The notes under the pieces: generated by a model
Seen by the model: only the letters and a program-made list of their open reading frames with translations
Database searches by the model: none
Told to the model about the DNA's origin: nothing
In this document: piece after piece, positions 1-11,638 of the stretch
Position numbering within the stretch: position 1 is the stretch's first letter
Layout of the letters: each line of letters begins with the position of its first letter
Made by a program: the position numbers and the translations under genes
From: Skeletonema tropicum
Lineage: Eukaryota > Bacillariophyta > Thalassiosirophyceae > Thalassiosirales > Thalassiosiraceae
Length of the DNA: 64,000 bases
Direction of reading: 5' to 3'
Assembly: GCA_037178625.1 (NCBI GenBank)
Contig: CM074146.1
Location: forward strand, 1,798,001-1,862,000

Positions 1-34
1 GAGTGCGCAGAATTTCTCTCGGTTCTTGCTGAAT

Positions 35-259
35 TCATCGGAAGTCCAGCACTCCGCAAAGGGGGTTTTTAAATTCACACGTAGATTTAAATTCCTACGT
101 ACTATGGTGATCTGCTAGTACTAAAATCACGATCCGGCACTAATATAAACTCATGCAATTTTAATTAACATTAATGATTGTTATGCCCTTTCCCCTCATT
201 GTGTATCTATGGTAACTAGCCATGGCGTCCGAAACATCACTATCGGCCCCTCACCTGCC
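35..259 (+). repeat. Left terminal inverted repeat
   Basis: The outermost bases read TCATCGGAAGTCCAGCAC and are mirrored at 2865-2882. The match runs inward to about 259 with very few mismatches, ending in a C-rich stretch. Confidence 0.85.
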
Positions 260-294
260 CCATCAGCCATTGGTGCATTGAAATAACATCGAAC

Positions 295-1053
295 ATGGCA
301 TCGACTAGTACACGGTCTAGGAGATCTCGTATATCTCCTCCTCTTCCACAGTCTCATGAGGAGCTACAGATTGGCGGATGTTATCACCAGATTTGTGCAA
401 CTCCGTCTTCGCCTCACTACAATGTGGCCACAGCATGTGCTTTGATTGCTTCGGTGCTGCTCAGGCCAATAGATCCGCCGATCTCAGAATCAAATGTACT
501 TATCGTGCTCCCAATGACGATTTGCACCTGTGAAACAGATACGGTCCTTATATCTGTGGGGACGGGTTGCCAACTTTTGGGATGCTGCGGCTGAAACGAA
601 CCGATCAAGCCTACAAAAGGAAAACATTCCTTCCGCTTAATGGTGACTTTCATACAGTGCTAGAGCTCCATAAGACGCGAGGGAAAATGTTCGGACCCTG
701 ACGGTACACCAGTCAACACTGAAATGATAGATGCTCCAGTGGCAGGTGAGAAAAGAATGGGTGCATACATTAGGGTGAAATATATCGACACCGTCATGAA
801 TGCTGCTTCGAGAGAGAAGGAAATAACTGCGCTATTGAAGGATATCCAGCCAACAGTTGAGATGCAGAAAGAGAATGACAGGAAACATCTTGATCGAAGT
901 ATTTCTACTGATGTCACGTATGTGGAGAAAAACTATGATGCATCTGAGTTAAAGTCAGCCTATGCACGTGTCAGTGACGAGTGGAATCCTTTTGAGCACG
1001 GTGGGCATAACCTTGCACAGCTACCGAAGAAGAACTACGAGGAAGTGTATTAA
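295..1053 (+). pseudogene. Decayed transposase-like coding remnant inside the TIR element
   Basis: No intact frame spans this stretch. Open pieces occur in different frames: 295-594, a middle piece at about 545-700 and 724-1053. The middle piece contains a GDG-LPTFGMLRLK motif followed by FLPLNGDFH and LELHK. A GDG-PT motif followed by an NGDFH-like motif recalls large transposase-like proteins of eukaryotic DNA elements (DUF6589-like proteins are the closest I can recall), but this is recollection and not an alignment. The last piece is hydrophilic and ends with a normal stop. The likely history is one coding region broken by frameshifts and stops. Confidence 0.35.
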
Positions 1054-1471
1054 GCTAAGGTTGCTTGTGATGCAAGGAGGTGGGAGGAGGTGGATTCAGA
1101 AAGATCGAGCATTGATTTAGACTGAGCAGATAAGGATCCGAAGAAATAATATGGAGTGTAGGGATACATAGAGTAAACAACACGGCAATAAGAAGTAGGC
1201 TTGACGAGATGTTGCTGTCCCGCTTCTTCAATCTTATCGGCAATGCCAATCTGTTATTGAATCTTTACTCTCGGAAGAAGTATGATGTTTCTACATAAGT
1301 GGCGGAGGTAGCAACAGGAATGCGAATGCGGTGCAATCAAGAAAAAGTCTACCGCGTGCTCTTTTATGTTTTTATATTATCTTTATTATTATCATGTGGG
1401 TGTTCACCAGCTTCCATCATCTAATAACAGAAGCAGTGCGTGCTAGTTGCTTGTGGTAATCAAAGGATTCG

Positions 1472-2233
1472 TCAACCCTCTCCTGTGCAATGCATCGCTG
1501 CACCTGATCTCAGTGCGAATACTCCTTTTAGGCCGCGCATTGTTCTCCCCGATACCATGAAAATGGGCCCGAACGTTTGAACCATACTCGTGTCGGGTTG
1601 TCTCGACAGATAGAAGCTGAATTGTGGTGCATTTGCAGCACGGGGATCATGCGGGTTGTCCTTCAAAGGGCTGATACAAACTGCGTCATGAATTAGGGCT
1701 AAAAGTGTATTTCGACAAGATACATTAGACACATTCCACGTAAGGCCGGCGTCGCTCTTGCTTTGTGGGCCACCTTTTGTGTTGTAGGGATCCAACTAAG
1801 GTTGAACGTGAGCATGACAGTTATTAGACGTGGCATCCAGTGCGATCAGATCCTTGAACGGGGTAGTACGTAGTGTCAATAGCTAATGCTGCTGTCTCAT
1901 GAGCTTTCCTTACAGCTACATTTGCCTGAGAGTACGCTTGTGTCCCGGCAGTGGGAGAGAATAGGTACCAAGTTCGCGTTTCTTTCCACTCCTCCTCCTC
2001 AGTCCTCCTACTCATTGCATCTATCAAGTCGTCCCTCACCTCACTTGACAATTTAATTCCAACATGATCCACCGCATCATCAATAGTACTAGACGCACTA
2101 TGTCTCCCCCTATGCCGACCAGGATCAGAAGGGGCAGTGTATGGTTGTCCCTGCAACGGGTCTGAGTTGGGAAGAACATACCCCGCTGCAGCAGAGCACC
2201 CTCAATTGCAGAGGGAGATGCCGCACGACGCAA
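1472..2233 (-). other. Short overlapping open frames inside the TIR element, unassigned
   Basis: The minus strand has open stretches at 1472-1795, 1824-2156 and 2036-2233. The middle one encodes an acidic/basic segment (DDLIDAMSRRTEEEEWKE) that looks protein-like. None has a recognisable family, and the frames do not join without shifts. They may be remnants of a cargo gene or chance frames. Confidence 0.2.
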
Positions 2234-2657
2234 GGCAGTTTGCTCAAGTACACGCGTAGAGGATCATTGGCGAGTAGCGGATGACACATGAGGCATAGCC
2301 ACTGGCTGCTGAACAGAATTATATCTTGCTGTTAGACAAATGTTCTTGATTGAAGCGGAGGAAGAGAAGACATCGACATCTGGAAACGCCCCATCTCTTT
2401 ACATTATTGGATTTGATAGTCCTCTGCACATGATTTGAGCAAGGCCATTTACTTGATCCTTCCCAAGATTAAGAGATAATGGCGCAGCATAGATGCGGCC
2501 GGAGGCGCATCAAGAGACCAACCGGCACGGCATCATCCTCGATAATCATTTTGATCAAACGACACAGAACCGGGAGTTCCATCCCTCGCTACGGCCACCG
2601 CACGCTCCGCTATTGCTAGCTCTAGCGGATCAACCACCGATAGAAGGGGACACAGGA

Positions 2658-2882
2658 GGCAGGGGAGGGGCCGATAGTGATGTTTCGGACGCCATGGCTA
2701 GTTACCATAGATACACAATGAGGGGAAAGGGCATAACAATCATTAATGTTAATTAAAATTGCATAAGTTTATATTAGTGCCGGATCGTGATTTTAGTACT
2801 AGCAGATCACCATAGTACGTAGGAATTTAAATCTACGTGTGAATTTAAAAAACCCCTTTGCGGAGTGCTGGACTTCCGATGA
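2658..2882 (-). repeat. Right terminal inverted repeat
   Basis: Reverse-complement partner of 35-259, of the same length. The near identity of the arms implies a recent insertion or gene conversion between the arms. Confidence 0.85.
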
Positions 2883-3952
2883 GAATGGTTGCCCAGAGAA
2901 GATCTTCTCTTCCTCTTACTCTTATTTTGTTGACGAACTTGACTATGTAAGTGATGATTTCGAGCAGGAAGAGGAAGTAATCTTGGTAAACGTATGATAT
3001 AAAAGGACGAAAAGAAATGAGCAGTGACTTGATGACCTTATTACATTCACAAGCAGCATACATATCTTCAATTGGCAGTCAACTTGATCGATTGCTTTGA
3101 TTGGATGGAGTAAAAACACATACTTGAACTTATCGTACTCGAGAGAGATATTTATCTATGTATCTTGAATCGGCAGTCAACTTCATCTTTTAACTCTTTC
3201 TCGCGCAAAGCGACAAGAGGTTATTATTTGTGTTCACTACTTTATTTAATCGGCCCTCGGGGCCCGCGTTCATGGAGTGCAGAGCAGCGTATAGGGGGCC
3301 GCAGGTGCCCTTCTATTACAGGTGGGAAAATTCATATTTTTCACCCCCATTATTCTACAGAGTTATAGGTAGGAATCAGTACATGTGTTTTTTAGTGAGA
3401 AGGTTTACTTTAGGGACACGTAGAGTCCTCGGTAGAGACTACCGGCGTAGGATCTGTATGTGTTCCTACGTAGAAAGCAAGAAGTACCTGTTGAAAGCGA
3501 GAAATTGACTGTACTAAAGCCGCTTTTTGAGCATCTAAATCGGTCTGTACGAGAAAGAAATACAGGTTTTACATGGGCGTTAGTCGATTTAGTTTTTTCT
3601 TTCTTCGTCGCGAGAAATTGACTTTTTTGGACTGTGCAGTGAACAATTTTGCTAATCACATAGCAGATGCCTACCCTGAGAAATAATCACTTGGGATCTC
3701 ATAATCTTTCTTCTCCTTCCACTTTTTGTTTGGTTTGTGGGGGGATGTTAGTGCTATTGGTACTTCCTCTAGCTAGTGATGAGAAAAAGTCCAAGACGAA
3801 GGAGCGAGAGCGTGTACTCTTCCCAGGCACGCTCATGCTGATCTCCTTTCCTGGCAATCCCGAGAGACATCCCCAAAGATACTTATGGCGTTTCCACTAA
3901 AAGTAATAATTCATTACTATACAAACATCATATTATTTCTACGCTGTTATTG
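2883..3952. other. Intergenic, no gene recognised
   Basis: Only short open frames below 95 codons are present, none with a recognisable domain. No tRNA, repeat array or long inverted repeat is seen. Confidence 0.5.
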
Positions 3953-6900
3953 TTACATTTCATCCTTAGCTTTGTGGAATAGTCGTAGCAACTCTTTCAC
4001 TCCAAGTGGCGCATTCTTTGAAGCTGGGCGCGAACCTGGATGACGAATCAATTGTCTGGAAAATCGATTCGGATCTAAACTGATTGCACGATGGAAACGA
4101 AGTCCTCCATCATCTGCAGAGTCAAATAGTGGACTGGCCAAGCCTTGTCTGTGGATGCTATTGTTGTGGACAATATTATCATTTGTGAAGGGTGGTAAGA
4201 ATTTTCCTCGATTGCTTCCGTAGTCAAGGCGAAGAAGTTGATCTTTGGTAAGCATCCATCCGTCTTTGTAGAATTTGAAAGTCGGAGATGTTGTCGCGCC
4301 GCCACTCCTTCTTTCGACGGCAATCCATTCAAACGGAGATGGTAGTGGTTGTTGCGCTTCTACTTCAGCCTTGTCCTTCTCCCCATCAGCTGAATTTGCA
4401 GTTTCAACCTTCATCATTTGCCATTCATCCGCATTGACTGACGCTCCTCCTTTCATCTCAACAGTTAGTTCCATCGAATCACTGCCACAGCATGGCGATG
4501 CATCCACACGCAATTGTTGTGTTCCCGATTTGTTAATGCTCTCAGCCGCAATGGAAGGAACAGCGTCCACTGAAACAAGTCCAGGTATTATATGCTGCCC
4601 ATTTGGCAATTCATTCAACTCTGACAACATGCTCAAAAACGTATGAATATGATCCCCCGTTATCCTCTCCAAAGACTGACTTGGTATTATAACCTCCAAG
4701 GCACCCCCTCTACCTTCATCGACAGTACAAATGCAATCCTTTTCCTTCAACAAATTAACCATCGCTACATTCTTCGCAATACCATAACGTTTCATCAAAT
4801 AATCCACCCTATCACTACAACTAATCTTGGTATCTCGATATAGATTCCTTGTGCAAAATTCAATACTTGTCCCGTTCACCGTAACAAGTTCTTCTCCCGA
4901 TGGTCTAGTGATTGAATTACTACTCGGCTGTGACTGGTATTGCTGCAACGAAGCACCAAAGGAGAGGAACACATCATAATAATCCAACTTGTCCCGTGCG
5001 ACGTATCGATGTTGCTTCATGAACTTGTCTATTGACGGAGACAGAGTAGTTGCACTCCTATGGTCTTGATCCCCATTCTTCGTAACCGTCTTGAATTGTG
5101 AGTGTAAATGAGAAGTCTTTTGACCTTGGTGGTGGATAACGTTCACAATCCGAACAGCGGCTGAAGTCTTTGACTCTTCTTCTTCCAAACGACGATGATC
5201 TTGAACTTGTTGCTGTTGCGTTTGTCCCTGCTGCTGCGGGTTTGCTCTACTCAATCCTCTCGTACCACCACCGCCGCCGCCGCCGCCGATACCTCTACTT
5301 GCCAAAAAGTTGTCAAGTTCATCTTTGCCACGATTTTGTCGACTAGTATTACCAACAACAACATTATGAATTTTTGGAGAATAATAATAATCCAACGGCA
5401 TGGCATCTTCCCACACTTGCAAACCGACCCCATCTGGCAATTGTCGTGCTATATAGTCGTTCCAATATTCTGATACTTCTTTTTCTTCAACACTACATAC
5501 TATCCAATCTTTTTTCATCCGACTGCTGCTGCTGCTCTTCACCAACATCATCCGTCACAGACGACGACAATGATGATTGCATAGAAGAATTGCCAAAGTA
5601 TTCCGACCATGCACATCCCATTATCCAATAAACATCCACTGTATAGCCTTCTGGATGATCAATCATTGTTTGTACATTGGTTGAAAGAGTGGATAGAATG
5701 CTGTCAATGTTGATCGTGGCAGTCGTATCATCATCTCTGCTGATGCTATCAAGATTTCTGCTGCTGTTGTCATTCTTATTATTTGTTGCTGTAATGCCAT
5801 CTCGTCGCTGTCGTTGTTGCTGTTGTTGTTGATGTGTCGATGATGATGATTCGTTTGCTGCATGTAATGATGAAAGTTGCTGCTGTTCTTGTTGAGTACT
5901 ACTACTACACGTCACAGTCAACATGTACAATATCCTCTTCTTCCTTCCATGCACATCACTTTCCTCCTCCTCCTCTATCCACTCTTCCTCACCACCACCA
6001 TCATCATTATCCTCCCCTCCTCTTCCAACCTCATCTTCTCTATTATGATCCATCCATAATCGTTCCTCCTCCAACATAGTACTATCTTCCTGCGCCACCC
6101 TACTACTCAATTCAATCTCCAGTTTCAATTCCTCCTCTAATTTCAATCGTTGTTCCATACTTTGACCTACATGCACTACTCCCACTCCCTTACCTGCAGT
6201 AATACCACTACCGCCACTACTGCCACCACTGAGCCAAACGACACCCTTGACAATCAACCAGGCCTGAAGAAACTTCCATACAATTATCAAAGTGCACAGT
6301 ACTACTTTTTGGCGGGGTGATAATGTGGATAGTTTTTTGCGGTAGTAGTGGAGTTTGGTGGTGAGTTTGTAGTGGAGCGTGGTGAGGAGGTGGAATAGTG
6401 GATGATTAGTAGGATGTTGCGGTGGTGCCTTTCTACGTGTTTTTTTGGAAGTGTCTTCCTCATCTTCTTGGTTGTTGATATGAAAGATGGGATTATTTTT
6501 TGGTGTACCGATATTAGCGGCGGCGGCGGTGGTAGTGGATGATGATGGTGTATTATGGAGAGCATCGTGATGAGTGGTACTAGTTGGAGAATTGACAGCG
6601 GACATCATCGACCCTCCAATACCTCCTGGAGAAGACAACAACAATGGCTGATGATGATTCATCTGCCTGCTGTGCGTTGTCTGCGTTCTATTATTTCGAT
6701 CATCACTCATACTTCTCTTTTCGGCCGAAGAAGAATTAGAATTGCTGTACGATGATAATTTTTTTCGTCTTCGGCCGCCGTGCGATCCAATACTATTTCG
6801 ATTGTAGGGTGGTGTTGACATTGCTGGCGGAGATGACATCATCATGGAATCGATGGAAGCTCGAGAGTGATCGTCTTCACTTGTGGTGGAGTTTTGTCGC

Positions 6901-7136
6901 TTCATTATTACTTTTTTTAGATGTGTGTTGTTGAAGACTGATGTAATATACTTATTACGTATAAACTTGCTGTAAGGCGCTGCGTAATTATTGAGCGATC
7001 GAATGAGCGTCTCAATGGTGGCTGCACAGTAGTATTGACGGCAACGATTAGACTGGCCACCTTCGACATGGTCGACGCAAGAAGTAAGAGGAAGATTCAC
7101 GTTTGTGTCCAGAGCGTGTCGGAAGTCTGTCAACAT
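3953..7136 (-). pseudogene. Type II membrane protein gene of unknown function, interrupted by a 4-bp frameshift
   Basis: Two long minus-strand frames overlap: 7136-5493 (547 codons) and 5551-3953 (532 codons). The first has a long Ser/Asn/Gln-rich N-terminus, one hydrophobic segment at about residues 277-303 (KVVLCTLIIVWKFLQAW) and acidic low-complexity sequence. The second is a folded-looking domain with DVFLSFGASL and LPDGVGLQVWED motifs, so the protein is probably type II with a luminal C-terminal domain. A tandem fragment at 8842-9060 keeps the two parts in one frame and lacks 4 bases found here near 5495-5500; without them RLDS runs into SVEEKEVSEYW. The start may be 7136 or the ATG at 6905 (MKRQNSTTSE). 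The domain could be a glycosyltransferase-like luminal domain, but no catalytic motif is recognised. Assembly error is an alternative to pseudogenisation. Confidence 0.65.
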
Positions 7137-7527
7137 TTGTAGTGTCAGTAAGGGCGAATTTGGCCCATTATGATGTACCTACGTGAGTGGGCAGTGGGCC
7201 TTTGAACAAAGATTGGTGGTATCTTTCTTTCTCATGGTCTGAAGATTTGCAAAGCGGCATTCACTTTTGATTTTTTTAATCAACAATCAACACAGCTCAA
7301 GCAGTCAAAAATGACCATGGCCGATATCTTCAGTACTACACGGCCAATCAAGCCGACAAGTGTCGTATTGGAAAGCTCTCATCGTGCTCTATCGATTAGA
7401 CGCATATTCAGCCTCATTGGACGACTTTTTACAGATCGTTCAGGCTAAAAACGGGTGAAGAAAGTGACCGGCAGCTTGAAAATCCAGCCGACAGCCAGAT
7501 TTTCACATCCGAATTCAAAATTTGACC

Positions 7528-7755
7528 AAAATACAATATGACCACCGTTAGAATCGTCTTTTCAAGCTGCATCGATTAGTACCACTATTGAAATCAAAAT
7601 AACAACCACTGCTCGGCCTCCTGCGTCGCCCTCGCGAAAGAACGACCGCCTTAATCCACCGCATCCAGACAATCGGTACACGTGAGATCCAAAAAAGCGA
7701 CCACTTTCATCATGAATAACACAATAATCACAGCTCAGGGAGGGGTCGCACTCGC
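7528..7755 (+). repeat. Single-copy homologue of the satellite monomer
   Basis: It shares with the 26215-29384 array the ordered landmarks ATACAATATGACCACCGTT, ATCGATTAGTACCA, CTGCTCGG, CCCTCGCGAAAG, GTGAGATCCAAAA, AGCGACCACTT and CACAGCTCAGGGAGGGGTCG. It is diverged between these landmarks. This single copy shows the state of the sequence before amplification. Confidence 0.8.
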
Positions 7756-7934
7756 CTAAGAACTAAGAACGCTTCGCTGAAGACAGAAGCATCGATCATG
7801 TAAGATCCAGACAGCTGTCGAAGATCCATCAATACACTGAGCATAGATCAGCCTCATCACTCATCATGGTACATGTACCGTCCGTCCATCTTGCTATCCT
7901 TTCATCACTGGATGAATATAATATTATAACAATC

Positions 7935-8032
7935 AACCAATCCCCAACATCATCCAACAACAGCAGCAACCAATGATCATTACCCAACAGCAGCAGCAGC
8001 AGCAGCCAATCCCCAACACCAACAGTACTCCA

Positions 8033-8071
<39 letters not shown>

Positions 8072-8095
8072 GGGATTGGTTTTGTTGGAGGATAC
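7935..8095. repeat. Foldback (CAG)n/(CTG)n microsatellite
   Basis: CAG-rich tracts embedded in CCAATCCCCAAC are followed by a long CTG run (about 8033-8070) and then GTTGGGGATTGG, the reverse complement of the left flank. The whole can fold into a hairpin of trinucleotide repeats. A chance poly-Gln/poly-Leu frame here is not a gene. Confidence 0.75.
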
Positions 8096-8841
8096 ACAAT
8101 ACACAACAACAATAATATGCCGAGCGGAGTCGAGGCCCGTTGATGGACAACGCTGATCTATGCTTCGTTCTTCAGCGAAGCGTCATTACACACCCGTGCC
8201 AACTAATCATGGACGGCACTGATCGAGCGAGGGCGAGCGGCAGCGAGGCCGAGCTGTGTTTATTATTTTGATTGCAATGACGGCATATTATTGAGCGAGG
8301 GCGAGTGGCAGCGAGGACGAGCTGTCATTGGTCACTGTTGACTTGTTAATATTGATGTTAATGGCGGTGGTGGGATCTCACAACGTACCAACTATCATTG
8401 ACAAGCTGATCGTCCTTCACTGTATTTGCGAGTGCGAGCGGCAGCGAGGACGAGCTGTGTTTATTGCGTTTATTGTTCGAATCGATAGCGCTTGAAACGA
8501 CGATTGCAGCAGTGGTCTTGTTATTACTCTCTTTTCTGAAAAAATGGATTGGGACTGTCGATTTGGAGCTCGACAGCTGCATTCTAGAGGTCGATTTAGT
8601 TGAGACGATTGACAAAAGATTGGTATTCAACGTTGATTATAGTAACAGTCGACAGAGCGCAGTAAGAGCTTTCCGAATCACTACTCATCGCCCTGATACG
8701 ACCGCTGCAAGAGAAGTTAGAGAGGGAAAGGTGGATGACTTTCTCTAGACCGCTCTAGAGTGTAGTCGATTGACAAAAGATTGATATTTGGTCTTGAAAC
8801 TACAAACAATCGATAGAGCGCAATGAGAGCTTTTCAAAACG

Positions 8842-9130
8842 CTACTCATCGTCATGTTGTTTTAAAAGCTGAGTAAGATAATCGCCACTTCCATTACTAC
8901 TTATTACTATTACTATCGCTCTATTCATCATCAGATGAATTGGTTGATTGTCATGTACATACATACTACGATCGCTATCATGGTATTGTCGTGCTATATT
9001 CATATACTCGTTCCAATATTCTGATACTTTTTCTTCAACACTACTATCCAATCTTTTTTCAGCAAGTCGAAGATAGAAGATTCACGTTGTGTCCAGAGCG
9101 TGTCGGGAGTTTGTCAACATTTGTACGATC
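8842..9130 (-). pseudogene. Truncated tandem fragment of the type II membrane protein gene
   Basis: Codons for RLDSSVEEKVSEYWNEY match the parent gene around 5400-5520. They join directly at about 9060 to sequence homologous to the parent's 5' end and upstream flank (parent 7080-7140). The parent start codon context is conserved (about 9114-9119), but its frame stops after 12 codons. This is an internally deleted copy with no coding potential. It is useful because it preserves the frame that the 4-bp insertion breaks in the parent. Confidence 0.8.
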
Positions 9131-9257
9131 GTGTATCGTGTCAGTAAGGGCGAATTTGGCCCATTATGTACGTGGGCAGTGGGCCTTTGTCTGGTATCTT
9201 TCTTTCTCATGGTCTGAAGATTTGCAAAGCGGCATCCACCTTTCAATTTTTGAATCA

Positions 9258-10590
9258 ACACAGCTCAAGCATAGCAGCTCAAAAATGACCCTGCATGGCC
9301 GATATCTTGTCTCCTACGCGGCCAATCAAGCCGATGAGTGGCGTTTTGGAAAGCTCTTGAGCAGCTCTATCGATTAGGCGTGTAATCAAGTCGATTGGAC
9401 GACTTTTTACATATCGTTCAGGCTAAAAACGGGTCAAGAAAGTGACCGGCAGCTTGTAAATCCAGCCGACAGCCAGATTTTTACATGAAACGTCAGAATT
9501 TGATCAAAATACAAATTAGCAACCAATCGAAAGCTCTTTTGAAGCGCTATCGATTGATACCATCATTACTATCAAAATTACTAACCACTGCTCGGGCAAA
9601 GCCCTCGCGAAAGATCGTCTCTTTCATCAGTGCCGTCAATTCTAGTTGGTACGGCGAAAATCCAAAAAAGCGACAACCTTGAGACAATTCATCACATGTT
9701 CCACCAACACCAACCAAATCGTCGGCAATGATCATAATGATCATGTTGGTTGGTGATGGTGATGGTGATGGTGATGGAGGATGAGTAATGATACGACAAC
9801 CACCAACACCAACCACATCACAACAAACAACATCATAACATCATTTGGTGCTGGTGGATAATACTAATACGACAATCAACTCACCATCCTCCACCAACAC
9901 CAAATAATGATGTTATGATGTTGTTGGTGGAGGATGCGTCTAGAGCCCGCCCGTGCCAACCCATCATAGAGCCCACCCGATCGTCGCCCTCGTTCTTCAG
10001 CGCAGCGTTTGATCATCGACGTGCCAACTGTCATGATGAGACTGCGCTGATCTAATGGAAGTGTGTTTTTTTTTAGCGAGGGCGAGCTTGCGAGGCCGAG
10101 CAGTGATTATTGACGGCGCCCCATTGCAGCATCTGTATTTATTGAGCGAGTGCGAGCGACAGCGAGGACGAGCTGTGTTTATTATTCGAATCGATATCGA
10201 TAGAGCTTGGAATGACGATTCGAATGGTTGTGTCATTGTTGCGATTACTCTCTCTTTTTTGAAAAAATTGATTCGGAACGTCGACTTGGAGCTCGACAGC
10301 TGCATTCTAGGGGTCGATTTAGTTGAGGCGATTGACAAAAGATTGGTATTCAACGTTGATTATAGTACCAATCGACAGAGCGCAGTAAGAGCTTTCCGAA
10401 TCACTACTCATCGCCTTGATACGACCGCTGCAAGAGAAGTTAGAGAGGGAAAGGTGGATGACTTTCTCTAGACACCTACCTCTCGAGTGTAGTCGATTGA
10501 CAAAAGATTGATAAATATTTGGTCTTGAAACTGCAAACAATCGATAGAGCGCAATGAGAGCTTTTCAAAACGCTACTCATCGTCATGTTG
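9258..10590. repeat. Dispersed repeat unit 2
   Basis: Second copy of the unit, with the same order of landmarks. The satellite-like segment (about 9506-9680) is truncated. The microsatellite is a CCAACA/TGTTGG plus GATGGT foldback (about 9690-9936) in place of CAG/CTG. The right portion (10190-10620) is very similar to 8460-8870. No gene is seen. Confidence 0.7.
9690..9936. repeat. Foldback CCAACA/TGTTGG microsatellite
   Basis: Two imperfect inverted arms (for example 9814-9845 against 9891-9936), built from CCAACACCAA-type repeats and their complements, surround a (GATGGT)n tract at about 9750-9780. It occupies the position that holds CAG/CTG in unit 1. Confidence 0.65.
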
Positions 10591-10659
10591 TTTTAAAAGC
10601 TGAGTAAGATAATCGCCACTTCCATTACTATGTACTTATTACTATTACTATCGCTCTAC

Positions 10660-11638
10660 TTACTTTTCCAGCACTTCACATGTCCCCACCGATTGTAACC
10701 AGGACTGTAGATTGTCCGCTGACATCTGAAAACATTTTACCCTATCCTCTTCTTCACACATTAAGACGTGAGCGCATGACTCCTGTGCATCCAGACAAGA
10801 AGGACACAAAGGAGAGTGATTAGGATCACATCTGTGTAACCGCAAGTTGGTGCCGGCTATGTCGTGAACTTGCTTGCATGCCCATAGTTGGAAAAGCCGC
10901 GGGACCTCGTGTAATGCCTTGTTCACGTTGACCCAATCTACTTGGACGAACGCGGATGGAAGCAGGATCTGTCTCTTAGCGAAGATCTCCCTGGCCAGCG
11001 CTAGGTGGCCATGAAAGCGGACTCTTTCACCAGTATCTGAAGTCATCTTCTCCTTACCCCTATCCACATAGACGCAGATTGGCTCAAGTGGCAAAGGTTG
11101 CGCCGCCATTCCTGCGTTCGGATCAACGTCGTAAATCGCTAGTTTTGCGCCAGAGTCACACTGTTCATTCAACTGTTCAGGCCTAGATAGCTCCTCCCAC
11201 ACCAAATGATCGAGTTTATGGGCCGAGACATGAGAAAATACTGTGCTGAAGGTTAGAGACCTGCAATGGATCATGATATTTTTGAGTATATCTGAATGCC
11301 GGCAACTCGACGGGATACGATGCGGAGGAAGGTTTTCCACATTATTGAGAGCCCCCAAGCAATCAGAATAGATCTGGGCAGAACCAGACAGCGTTGGTTT
11401 CAGTTTGTTCACAGCTAATAGGATGAGATGAATAGCGAGTAATCCCAAAAGCTCCCCACGATATGCACAAGCAGCAAGTGTCTTCTCAGAGAATTTACCA
11501 ACGAGTCGGCCTCTCCCCTTGGAACACTCCATAATGAATGCAGCTGACACATACCCGGAGACACTATTGAGAGTGACGATGGAAATAGTACCAGCAGAAG
11601 ACAATAGCAATGGCAGCCCATAAAAGTATAATCCACCT
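10660..11638 (-). pseudogene. Retroelement fragment: RNase H domain and C-terminal Cys/His region
   Basis: This open frame of about 316 codons starts without an ATG just after an in-frame stop, so it is 5'-truncated. It carries a type 1 RNase H pattern: YRGELLGLL (catalytic Glu, about residue 53), IYSDCLGAL (Asp, about 83), FSHVSAHKLD, and LNEQCDSGAK (Asp, about 152). The first catalytic Asp is not visible, consistent with truncation or decay. The C-terminus has a zinc-binding-like stretch, CPSCLDAQESCAHVLMC, as follows RNase H in many algal non-LTR retroelements. No reverse transcriptase palm motif is present. It abuts the right edge of dispersed unit 2 at about 10655. Confidence 0.75.

Larger units (their letters stand above)
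35..2882. mobile_element. DNA transposon-like element with 225-bp terminal inverted repeats
   Basis: Positions 35-259 reappear almost perfectly as the reverse complement at 2658-2882, so this is a 2.85-kb element with long TIRs. The 4-bp word GAAT lies directly outside both ends (31-34 and 2883-2886), a possible target-site duplication, although 4 bp is weak evidence. The interior has only short open frames on both strands and no intact transposase, so the element is probably non-autonomous or decayed. Long TIRs fit Mutator-like elements, but those normally make 8-11 bp duplications, so the superfamily is left open. Confidence 0.8.
7136..8840. repeat. Tandem duplication unit, copy 1 (gene 5' flank plus dispersed repeat unit 1)
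   Basis: The 5' end of the type II membrane gene and its flank (about 7080-7500) recur at 9070-9480, and 8460-8870 recurs at 10190-10620. The region is therefore tandemly duplicated with a second copy starting near 8842. No gene is seen in it. Confidence 0.8.
7290..8840. repeat. Dispersed repeat unit 1
   Basis: Three copies of one unit occur: here, at about 9258-10590 and at about 25885-30510. The order is the same in each: a left GAAAGCTCT...CTATCGATTAG motif, a stretch with ACGGG-GAAGAAAG-GACC, a segment homologous to the satellite monomer (single copy here, 7528-7755), an inverted microsatellite, GCGAG...GAGCTG cassettes, and a right-hand copy of the GAAAGCTCT motif in reverse. Opposed motifs at the two ends suggest a foldback-type non-autonomous element. 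No coding capacity is seen. Confidence 0.7.

Noticed and set aside
7829..8104. Poly-Gln/poly-Leu protein
   Set aside because: The frame is created by the CAG/CTG microsatellite hairpin and has no credible start or conserved sequence.
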